A program made the position numbers and the translations under genes. Below, piece by piece: positions 55,140 to 64,000 of a stretch of 64,000 bases of DNA. This DNA comes from Platanthera guangdongensis. Taxonomy: Eukaryota; Streptophyta; Magnoliopsida; Asparagales; Orchidaceae. Where the stretch lies: contig CM077160.1 in the NCBI GenBank assembly GCA_039583875.1, positions 112,177,314-112,241,313 of the forward strand, read 5' to 3'. Each line of letters starts with the position of its first letter. Within the stretch, counting starts at the first letter, position 1. Below the pieces are notes generated by a model. That model saw nothing but the letters and a program-made list of their open reading frames with translations. It had not been told where the DNA came from and made no database searches.

Positions 55140-55800
55140 TTTATGATGTTTAATTCTAGGGAGTTTTCGGGTCAAGAATAAGTGGATGCAAATCCTTTCG
55201 GATTCCGGGGCATCTCACTCTTTTATAGCGCGTCATATCGTGAATCTTCATAGTTGGCCTACTTCGCCACTCGAAGTCCCTTTCGAGAATTTTGTGCCCG
55301 GTCATTTGCACCTGTCAACTAGAGGCATTCTCAATTGTCTGATACTGCTTGGTGAACTGCAAGTCGTCGCCGATCTCATAATCCTGGATATGACAGAATT
55401 CGACATAATCTTGGGTATGAAATGGCTGATCGCGTATCGAGCAAAGCTGGACTGTATGGTAAAGAGGGTCAATCTCAGTATCGATGGGAAGAACTTCAGC
55501 GTGCATGTTCAAACCACCCGCAGCCACCTGAAGGTAACTTCTGCTGTGCGCGCCACTCGGCTTCTTAGCCAGGGATGTTTTGCTTGCTTTGTTTATGCTT
55601 CACACTCGCATGATGTCATACCTCAACTTGAGTCTATCATGATTGTTTCTGAGTTCCCTGACGTGTTCCCCGCCGAGTTGCCTGAAATGACTCCCAATCT
55701 TGATGTAGAGTTCTCCATTGATGTAGAGCCTGGAACGCGCCCCATATCTAAAGCTCCATACCGTATGGTACCGCGCGAACTAGAGAAGTTTAAATCGTAA
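55140..55800 (+). pseudogene. Gypsy protease and start of RT
   Basis: Protease reads WMQILSDSGASHSFIA with the catalytic DSGA intact and ends in the flap/ILGM(K/D)WL region (FDIILGMKWLIAYRAKLDC). It leads into RT text PISKAPYRMVPRELEKFKS, where a TAA ends the frame at 55,798. Confidence 0.87.
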
Positions 55801-56740
55801 TTGGACGAGTCGCTTGAGCGCGAGTACATTCGTCCCAGCTCTTCTCCTTGGGGAGCCCCGTTCTATTCGTTAAAAAGAAAGAAGGATCCATGAGATTGTG
55901 CATCGACTATTGGGATTTGAACAAGGTAACCATCAAGAATAAGTATCCCCTCCCGCGCGTGGATGACTTATTTGATCAGCTTAAGGGCAGTACCGTCTTC
56001 TCCAAGATAGATCTCAGGTCGGGTTACCATCAGCTGAAGATCAAGGAATCTGACATCCGCAGGAGAGCCTTCCGGACTCGGTATGGTCACTTTGAATTTT
56101 TGGTGATGTCCTTTGGGTTGACTAACGTCCCTTCTGCTTTTATGGATATGATGAACCGTGTCTTCCGCGAGTACCTGGATAACTTCATCATCGTTTTCAT
56201 TGATGATATCTTAGTCTACTCCAAGACTCATGAGGAGCATGCAACCCACCTTAGACTCATTCTCTCCACGCTTCGTCAGCACCAACTCTATGTCAAGGTG
56301 GCGAAATGTGAGTTCTGGCTGGATCGTGTTGACTTTCTGGGCCATGTCATTTCGGGTGATGGACTTTCTGTTGACCCTGCACCGATCTCCGCAGTTATGG
56401 ACTGGAAGCAGCCTTCTACCCCAACTGAAATTCGCAGTTTTTTTGGTTTGGCTGGCTATTACCAGCGTTTCGTCAAGGATTTTTCCTCTCTTGCTGCTCC
56501 TTTAACTAAGCTAACTCAAAACCATGTCAGGTTTGAGTGGTCAGATCAGTGTGAGCAGACTTTTTCTGAATTGAAGCAACATTTATGTCCAGCGCCAGTT
56601 TTAGCTCTTCTGTCAGAGGGGTTAGACTTTTCAGTTTATACTGATGCTTCCGCAGTTGGATTAGTTTGTGTCCTGATGCAAGAGGATCGTGTTATCGCTT
56701 ATGGATCGAGGCAGTTGAAGATGGGTGGGCGGCACTTCGA
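55801..56740 (+). pseudogene. Gypsy reverse transcriptase and truncated RNase H
   Basis: After one frameshift near 55,850, RT is well preserved: [36 protein letters not shown], the catalytic [11 protein letters not shown] (about 56,195) and [15 protein letters not shown]. RNase H begins [18 protein letters not shown] and stops after YGSRQLK at about 56,735. The rest of RNase H, the whole integrase and the 3' LTR are absent, replaced by the repeat at 56,800. Confidence 0.9.
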
Positions 56741-56799
56741 TCTTGGGATCAAGGTCGATTTTCAGGAAGAATATATTATTACGCACGAGCGACGACATA

Positions 56800-57080
56800 T
56801 ATATGGATACTTTTATTGTGTATAGTCATTATGCATTTTAATTTTTGTAGGAGTCATGTTATTTTATTTAGTTGCGGTATTGTAGTAATTTGTAAGTGAA
56901 TCCCTCCCTATATAAGGAGGAGACTTGAGAGTATTAGGGATTTTCGATCATTAAGGTTTGTTATCTCTCATTTTGAGGGAGACTTCAAGGAAGAACCAAA
57001 AGCTTGGGGTTAGGCACAAGTATTCATCGTGATTGCATCCAATTTGAGAGTTCTATTGCGCTCTAATTCATGTTTTCGTA
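56800..57080 (+). repeat. Direct repeat with 50,781-51,060, right copy
   Basis: It matches the left copy at roughly 80% by eye, including CCCTATATAAGGAGGAGAC and GGGAGACTTCAAGGAAGAACC. LTR-like, no partner coding region. Confidence 0.65.
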
Positions 57081-57350
57081 ATAGAAAGTGGAGAGCTTAT
57101 TGGCTTGAACTATCATAATAAGTATATGAACCAATAGATTAAAAGATAGGATCAAGGCTTGATAAATCAGTCTCTTTTAGTCTGTTAACAAGATCATTTA
57201 CTCCATACTCAAGAAAATTCAATTTGTGTCAACATTCTTGATTTAGAAGAGCATACTCTGGTTTTAAGAGATAATTCAGAAGATGATTATAAAGGCTTTA
57301 ATGTAGATTCTAATTATCATGTCCTAGAAGAAAACTTAGGAGAAAGTTAT

Positions 57351-58260
57351 TGTCAGAATTTACGGGTATTCATGTATTTTTGTTGCTCTTTATTGTATGT
57401 TTACCTTTGCCTATATAAAGAAGAGATGGTTGCTAGTTAATGAATTAACTAATTAAGTCATTTTATTTCTCCAACATGGTATCAGAGCGCATCCTGGGCC
57501 CATAATCAAGCTCAACGTGCCTTAGTGCTCACAACTTCTCAGCTCATCCGCCCCACTCGCATCTTCAAATTTGTGTCCTCTCTGTCGATCACTCCACTAC
57601 GTTGAGCGTTCAACCACTCGCTCCACTCTCGGCTCCCTTCCTCGACAGAGAGTGCTCGTCCTAGGGAGCTTCCACCTGGCTCCTTTCTCGACAGCAAGCT
57701 CAGGCCCGCTGGGCTCTTCTCATCCTCTCGACTAGTGTCGCTCACCCTTATGTGATGATCTTCATATTTCAATTCTTGGGTGTCACCAGGAAGTGTTAAT
57801 TATTACATTACCTAAATGACAGTTGTTACTCTCCAAAGATTTCTCAAGGTCATTCATTTAGATGACCCCAACTACCTCTCATAGTCTCGCTTCATCATCT
57901 TGGCGCTAAAGAGTCTTCACCTATTTGGCTATGCCATGGCACCAATAGAGAATCTGCGAAGAACTCGCAGGATTGGATGCAGAGGGAGTTAAATAACTCC
58001 TTAGACATGTCCTGACTCATAAATTTCATGCAAGAATCCATTGCTTGCAACTATTTGTTTATGGACAGTGGTACTGAGATTTGGAAAAGGGTGGAGTGTG
58101 CCTAGTCCTGCAAAGGCAATGCTGCATATATATTGCAAATAAGACAGAACATATCTCTCCTTCACCGAGGTGATTTTCTCCCCTCAATTTATTACTTAGA
58201 GTTTACTCAATTGTACCAAGAATATGACCATTTTGACTCTCACTTTGGTAAGTCGAGGGG
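57351..58260 (+). pseudogene. Ty1/copia fragment: LTR, primer-binding site and eroded gag
   Basis: A putative LTR at 57,351-57,476 (TGTCAGA...CTCCAACA, TATA box CCTATATAAAG at about 57,410) is followed by TGGTATCAGAGC at 57,477-57,488. Frameshifted gag text appears from about 57,860: DDPNYLS, FIILALKSLHLFGY and, later, LEFTQLYQEYDHF. Similarity ends at about 58,260; there is no pol. Confidence 0.75.
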
Positions 58261-58419
58261 ATGATGTCTTGATTTGGGCTTGTGAAGACGCAACAGGGTA
58301 TTTGAGTTCCATAATGGGCTACATCAAGACTTTAATCAGATTAGTACTTAGATACTTGGGCAGCTCGAATAATTATGTTGTGTGTTCTAGTTTAAGATTG
58401 AGTGCTAGGGAGAGCGAGG

Positions 58420-59110
58420 GAGAAGTACCTCAGGGGATTTGAGTCCCCTTTCCTAGATCCTGATGGAGCTATGGTTGCGGATGAGAAATCCCGGTGCAGA
58501 AATCCCGGTGGAGCTATCGTTCGCTGCTAGGGCTCGTCTTGCAGGTAATGTTGACGGTTGTGTGAGTTGCGTGCGAGAGCCGAGAGACAGGAGTTTATAT
58601 AGGAATAGAAGGAAAGGAAAAGAGAAGGAGAATTAGATAATAATTTTTGGATTGCCTTTTCACTCAAACTAAGTCATCCAAATAATTTCAAGCTCCTCAC
58701 TTGGGCCAAAACACAAGTCTAATAACACATACGCAACATAAAAGTATAAATAAAGCGATAAAAAGTGTGATAAAAAGTGCAAATAGAAAATGATCAATCC
58801 CTGGTGGATTGGACATGTCGTTAATACATGTGACCCTTACATGGGTCCATAACATCTCCATCCTGGTCGAGAGGCAGCTTGTCCTCAAGCTGTGGCGGCA
58901 AATGAACCAATGGTTCCTTCGGAGTGGTGCACATGAATGGCTTCAATAGAGATACATGGAAGACGTCATGTATGTGGGCCTCCAGAAGGAGTTGGAGCTG
59001 TTATGCCACCTCGCCAGTGCATTGGAGGATCGAAAAGGGCTCGTAAAATTTGGGGCCCAATTTGTTGGAGGGAAGGCGAAGGCCAAAATCTGGCGGTAAG
59101 CTCAGCATTT
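58420..59110 (-). pseudogene. Ty3/gypsy C-terminus and 3' LTR fragment
   Basis: The minus strand from 59,110 reads LRLPSNKLGPKFYEPFSILQ, CTGEVA, a stop, then HDVFHVSLLKPFMCTTPKEP, the integrase C-terminal block typical of gypsy (GPYPVLQRIGPVAYKLQLP..VFHVSLLK). Left of 58,760 the minus strand has CCTATATAAACTCC (about 58,590), a likely LTR TATA box. Confidence 0.75.
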
Positions 59111-60404
59111 CAGTCAAACACAAGGAAAGCGAGCAAATGAAACCTATTGCAGGAATGATGGGAGTGACTTGCGGATAAGAAGTTGGGGAAGCAACATGGA
59201 AAACAATACTCGCCCAACAATGCACCAGTTTGTTAATCATAGAAAAGTAAAGTATTGTATGTTGCTCTAAGATGTTAATGATCCAAGTGCTGATAAATTC
59301 TAAGTACACTGGGTGATTAGGATGTATTAAAAACTTATTTATTATAAATATGTTCATTTGATTATTGCTCTTTACATAATAAAGTATATCAATAAAAGTG
59401 CTGGTTTTGTGTGCATAATGAGGACAATGCAGAGATGATAATCTCATCATGGTGAGGCCAGTTGTAGTTTTTCTATGTTGGTCATTCGTCACAAGGTACT
59501 ATTGAATGTTTATATTTTATTTCTAAAGGAAGTATTGACGGGGATTTCCCACCACAATGTTGAAAGTGAGAGAGGGACCAGCTTCCCTGCAATTCAGGGT
59601 ATATGAACTCATGGTAATAGTAAGTTTCCGATTTAGCTTACTAACATCCAGAGTTCATGCATGACTTTGATATAAAGTTATTTAAATGCTTGATAAAAGA
59701 GTTTGTGCATGCGCTGAATATTAAGTTAATTGGATGCTTGATAAATGAATGCAGGTATGGATGTTAAAGCCAGTATTGGTATACATGTCTGGAGGAAAAT
59801 GCTATTTAAACCTTTCCATTTATTGGTGATATTTGAGATTAACTTAAATGGTATTTATTTAATCATAGCTGAATGTGGGTGGGAATTAAATTAAAATAAT
59901 GATAGTTCACAAACAAAATGTTGATAGAGGATTTGGATAAATTCATTTGTAAGTTTTTTTTCAAATTATTTATGAATAGGTTGACAATATTAGATTTGGA
60001 GACCAAATTCCATCAAAAGTGGTAGGATCTTACATCATTTTATGGTCATTAGATTAAAATGACATTAATTTAATCTATTTTAGTTTAGAAAGGCAATAAT
60101 GTTGAAAATAACTTGTTCATTTAGAATGTTTCAACAATATTTATTTTCATTTAATTGACAAAAATATCTTCCACTATATCCATAGATAATTTTGTTTCAA
60201 TTAGAGAAAGTGACTCATACTATCATAAATAACTTGTAAACCGACGGATTTGGTACCTAACATTCTTACTCTGGGACCATGCTAATGGAAATTTCAACCG
60301 TCTGAGGTTTGGTGTCATCCTCCCTCCGTAATGTAATAAAAATTCTCATGGACTAGATAAGATGTTTGGTTCATTGAGTTAACGAGGATCCGTAACAGGA
60401 AAAG
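59111..60404. other. Unassigned AT-rich sequence
   Basis: No gene, LTR pair, RNA gene or tandem array recognised. Confidence 0.4.
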
Positions 60405-60760
60405 TGTCACGACCCGTCTCAACTAAAATCAGAGTGCGCTTCGGGCGGGTCGTGATGTCACAGGCATGGGCGGAAAGAAAATCATGTCTGATAAGACGGA
60501 AATTGGGAGAGAAAGCAGCAGCAGGCGGCGTCGGCCATGGAGGGAGGAGCCGAAGGAGGTGTTGGCAGCTTAGGAAGAAGCAGGAGGAGGCAGCGGAAAC
60601 AGGAGGCGGAGGCAAGCAGGGGTAGTGAGGCAAAAGGGAGCGGCGGCTTGCGCTGTGACCTGCGGAAAATTTTTTGGTATGTGTAGCGTTCCCTGTGCTA
60701 GGAGCGCGTTTAAATAGCGCTTTCAAAAATGCGGGGCCCACTTCATTTTCGGGTTTCTCT
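60405..60760 (-). repeat. Inverted gypsy LTR end
   Basis: The plus strand starts TGTCACGACCCGTCTC and for about 95 bp matches the reverse complement of 53,105-53,221 (shared ATGGGCGGAAAGAAAA and ATGTCTG). So this is the 3' end of a related gypsy LTR on the minus strand. The remaining purine-rich part to about 60,760 is assigned by continuity only. Confidence 0.7.
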
Positions 60761-60994
60761 CTTCTTCCCTAACATAACCTAGGCGATTTCCGGCGATTTC
60801 CGGCGATTTCTTGCCAGATTTCTTCCTCCTTATGCAGATTCCTGGCATATTGCTTAGGAGGCGAACTCCGTGAAAAAGTACCGGTTAATGTAGGCGTCAC
60901 GGACGGCGAACTCACGAGGCGAACTCCGGTCGACAGATTGAGAAGAACCAGGTACGATTTTTTTCCAAAGGCGATGCCCTCATTCCCATCTCGG
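60761..60994. promoter_or_regulatory. Possible upstream region of the PMD/Ulp1 gene
   Basis: It contains a triplicated 10-mer GCGATTTCCG (60,782-60,811, third copy diverged) and GGCGAACTC three times between 60,858 and 60,930. No TATA box is obvious. Assignment as promoter is inference from position only. Confidence 0.25.
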
Positions 60995-61690
60995 TGTAAT
61001 ATAGGACTGTATTTGCATGTAATGTTATAGACAACTGTATTGCATGTGTAATACATGAATGTATTTGCATATAATGTTATATACAACTGTATTCCAGGTT
61101 TATTGTAAGACTGTATTGACATATAGTGTGAAATACAATTGTATTCCAAGTGTAATATATGACTGTATTTGCATATAATGTTATAGACGACTGTATTGCA
61201 TGTGTAATACATGACTGTATTTGCATATAGTGTTTTATACAACTGTATTCCAGGTTTATTGCAAGACTGTATTGGCATATAGTGTGAAATACAACTGTAT
61301 TCCAAGTGTAATATAGGACTGTATTTGCATATAATGTTATAGAGGACTGTATTGCAGGTGTAATACATGACTGTATTTGCATATAATATTATAAACAACT
61401 GTTTTCCAGGTATGTTGGAAGACTGTATTGGCATATAGTGTGAAATACAACTGTATTCCAAGTGTAATATATGACTGTATTTTCATATAATGTTATTGAC
61501 GACTGTATTGCATGTGTAATATTGTGTTCCAGGTATATTGGAAGACTGTATTGGCATATAGTGTGAAATACAACTGTATTCCAAGTGTAATATATGACTG
61601 TATTTGCATATAATGTTATAGACGACTGTATTGCATGTGTAATACACAACTATATTTGCATATAGTCTAATGTTCGACTGTATTTGCTTA
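60995..61690. repeat. 52-bp tandem array organised as 156-bp higher-order units
   Basis: Units contain GACTGTATTTGCATATAATG or variants. The marker GTGAAATACAA occurs at 61,128, 61,284, 61,440 and 61,563: two exact 156-bp periods (three 52-bp subunits each) and a last one shortened by 33 bp. It ends six bases before the ATG of the next gene. Since 156 is divisible by three, the minus strand shows a 230-codon frame of 52-residue repeats, which I treat as an artefact. Confidence 0.93.
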
Positions 61691-61695
61691 TTCAG

Positions 61696-64000
61696 ATGCC
61701 TGGCAGCAAATATTTGAGCAGTCGGTGTGCGGTCTCAACATTTGTGGTGAATGCCCGTCCTCTCCTCGAGGTCATTTCCGAGGAATCGAAGGTTATTCTA
61801 AGGGAAACAAACGTTTTACCTTTATTCTTCATTCCGGCATTACCGCAAAATATCCCGCTCTTATATGTCCTGGTGAAGCTATACAGAAGGGACAAGGGGT
61901 GTTTCCTTTTAGGAAATCACTACCTCAAACTAACAGTTAATGAAGTGGCCATGATTTTGGGGTTACCAAACCGTGGTCTAGATTTTCCTTTTTCTAGACT
62001 CCCCTATTTGGAGTTATCTCACAGGGACTTGATCAACGAAATGCGCCTTCTTGTGAATGAAGAATGGTCCCTCGAGCTCGAGCAAAGGCGAGTAAATGTA
62101 CTCATTAGGTATTTGTTGATTGTGTTTTTCTTCCCGATGAAGACTCTGAAGATTCCGGCGTGTCTGGGTTTGCTGGAGGATGGTATAGGTGCATTGAGAA
62201 AGTACAATTGGCCTAAGGCCATTCATGCGTTCTTGCATTCACAGCTCGATTGTCTGAGTCGGGCCAATGCAGTTCGAGATGCTGACACCTGCTTAGGCTA
62301 CTTTGAAGGCTGCTCGATAGTTGTGTTGGTAAGAAATGTGTTTACAATTTGGTTACTGATTTATCAATTATTCAAACTAACATGTATTTTTGTAGGTGTG
62401 GTTTTTTGAGCACACCAATGTTCAAAGAGTAGTACATTTCCTGGCTCGGCCTCGAATTTGTCGGTGGTCCGACAAAATGAGATATACTGCAAAGTTTTGT
62501 TTGGATTTGCCGAGTGAGCTCAAGAAACCCAAGCAGGTATTATTAATTAACTTCTTAATTAATACCAAGTTTGGTTGCTATGTAACTTTAATACATTTTG
62601 TTATATCTTATAGGTTAGATACAAGTTTGGAAGTCTGGAGGATGATGAGAAGAGGTTGCTAGGACCGGAGGTGGTCGATTCTGATTTTGAAGATATGAAG
62701 CCAACTAAGAGAAAGGGAAGGGGGGTGAAGAAGGTAAAGTTTGAGGTGGAGTCTGATTTCGAGGATATCGAGAATGAGAAGGAGAAAAAGAAGTTCGAGG
62801 AGGCGAGGAAAAAGATTGCTGCTAAGAGTGAAGGTAGATTGCTTAGGAGGATGGAAAAGGAGAAGAAGAAGGTGAAAAGAGAAAATACAGGGGAAGATTG
62901 GAACTCAATGGAATCTCGGCTTCGAGTTTATATACGGGAAGAAGTTGGTAAAGTGGAAGTCTCCATGAAAAAATTCTGTGAAACCTGGTTTAAAAAGTTG
63001 CAAGATGGGCTGTCTCAATTCCATCGCCATGCACCATCAACGACATCACCCCCATCATCCAAACCCCAGAAAAATGTCTCACCCACATCATCCACATCAC
63101 CCATAGCACCCACATCATCCACACCCCAGATCATTACACTTCAAAGCCCAGCCAAAGAATCATCTTCTGTTCGAGTCAAAAAAATTGCATATAGGCGGAA
63201 GAAGGGTCTTAAAATGGTTCCTACCTACCCCGGTAAACCACATATAAACCCTCAAATTCGAGGTAACATTGATTTCATCCTTAGTGAATTCAAGGACAGG
63301 TAATTATTTCTAATCATATACGTATTTTCGTACATATAGTTGCTTATCCATCTCATACTAATTTTAACTATTACTACAGGTCCGATGTTATTTTCTCGAG
63401 TGGTAACATTGTGATGACTCGAGGGGATGTGGATGATTTATTGGGAACGGCTTGGATAACGGACGCTCACATCGATGCATACGCTGTCTTCCTTGGTTCG
63501 AAGCAGAGTAGATCATCTGATGGAATGAAATCCTTTTTATATGTTTCGCCAAAACATGCAGTACGTTCTTCATTTTGTCCCTCTTTTGTAATGCACTTAT
63601 TTTATGTTTAAGTCTGAAATTATTAATGTTTGTCACCTCATTGTGCAGTATTATAAGAGTAACAAGGTGGCAAATAGCAAGATCCTATTAAGCCATATAA
63701 CATTGGCAAGTGTCACGACTTCTGATGTCGTGCTTATGTCATGTCATGTGTCAAGCCATTGGACACTGCTAGTGTGTCGCCAAAAGGAACAATGTTGGGA
63801 TTTCTACGACTCCTTTAAAAGTGGTCGTCATCGTTCCAACCTTCCTGACTTGGTACAATTTCACACTAGTACACACTCATACGACAATTGAAGGCCAAAA
63901 AAATAATGTTTTTTCTGACAATTACTGGTCATGCAGGTTAAGACTTTATACGAGGAGGTTAGTGAAGCGTTGCCAGCAGATATTATCATGTGGCCTATTA
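61696..64000 (+). CDS. Plant mobile domain-like/Ulp1 (C48) protease gene, partial
   Basis: Six exons join without a stop: 61,696-62,328, 62,396-62,536, 62,614-63,299, 63,380-63,560, 63,649-63,852 and 63,936 to the edge, all with GT/AG borders and matching phases. The N-terminal part (about residues 1-270) resembles the plant mobile domain/DUF1985 type (VNEVAMILGLPNRG, VWFFEHTNVQRV). A Lys/Glu-rich charged stretch and a Ser/Thr/Pro-rich linker follow. The C-terminal part is a Ulp1-like cysteine protease: WITDAHIDAYAVFLG, catalytic His in SSHWTLLV and Asp in WDFYDS; the Gln/Cys part lies beyond 64,000. Such fusions are usually carried by Mutator-like transposons or derived from them; no MULE transposase or end is visible. 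ATTCAG just before the ATG could be a splice acceptor, so an upstream exon is possible. Confidence 0.82.

Noticed and set aside
60769..61461. 230-codon minus-strand frame with 52-residue repeats
   Set aside because: The 156-bp tandem unit is divisible by three, which keeps the frame open. There is no domain, and it lies in an AT-rich array.
60995..61690. CRISPR-like array
   Set aside because: Units are contiguous tandem copies without unique spacers, and the genome is a plant nuclear genome.

Overview
This window looks like a nuclear segment of a large, retrotransposon-rich flowering-plant genome. The signs are a plant-type D-2-hydroxyglutarate dehydrogenase gene with canonical GT/AG introns, TRIM-type mini-retrotransposons, an Au-like SINE, RTE-type LINEs with GTT-rich 3' tails, PIF/Harbinger-like and hAT-like DNA elements, and a plant mobile domain/Ulp1 gene. 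No complete single-exon host gene is present; most long open frames are eroded transposon genes or shadows of them.

Layout. 1-10.8 kb: several broken Ty1/copia elements (mostly on the minus strand), a Ty3/gypsy scrap, an inverted pair of copia arms at 5.0-7.6 kb, and an 838-bp TRIM-like element (8166-9003) inserted in a copia protease region. 11,016-16,244: copia element C, with both LTRs and a perfect AGAAC target duplication. 16.7-17.0 kb and 42.3-42.4 kb: three consecutive minus-strand exons of D2HGDH, whose reading frame and intron phases join across a 25,301-bp intron.

That intron holds a TIR element (18.3-19.7 kb) and an old gypsy element with about 2.3-2.7-kb LTRs (20,880-36,535). Copia element D is nested in its first LTR, a hAT-like deletion derivative in its pol region, and a PIF/Harbinger-like element carrying a GC-rich 19-bp minisatellite in its second LTR. 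The intron continues with a second TRIM copy that hosts a probable solo LTR and a small MITE, then a LINE, a gypsy scrap and the SINE. 43,093-48,211: copia element E (perfect AATAT duplication). 49.6-50.8 kb: a LINE with target duplication. 51.2-56.7 kb: a gypsy element lacking integrase. 57.3-60.8 kb: copia and gypsy scraps. 61.0-61.7 kb: a 52-bp/156-bp hierarchical tandem array immediately before a multi-exon plant mobile domain-like/Ulp1 protease gene (61,696 to the window edge).

How it fits together. The host gene forms the minus-strand backbone and the transposons form nested layers inside its introns. C, D and E belong to one short-LTR copia family. By eye their LTR pairs differ by about 12 of 182, 0 of 98 and 5 of 183 sites, so D is the youngest, then E, then C. 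All coordinates and similarities were read by eye; no search was run.
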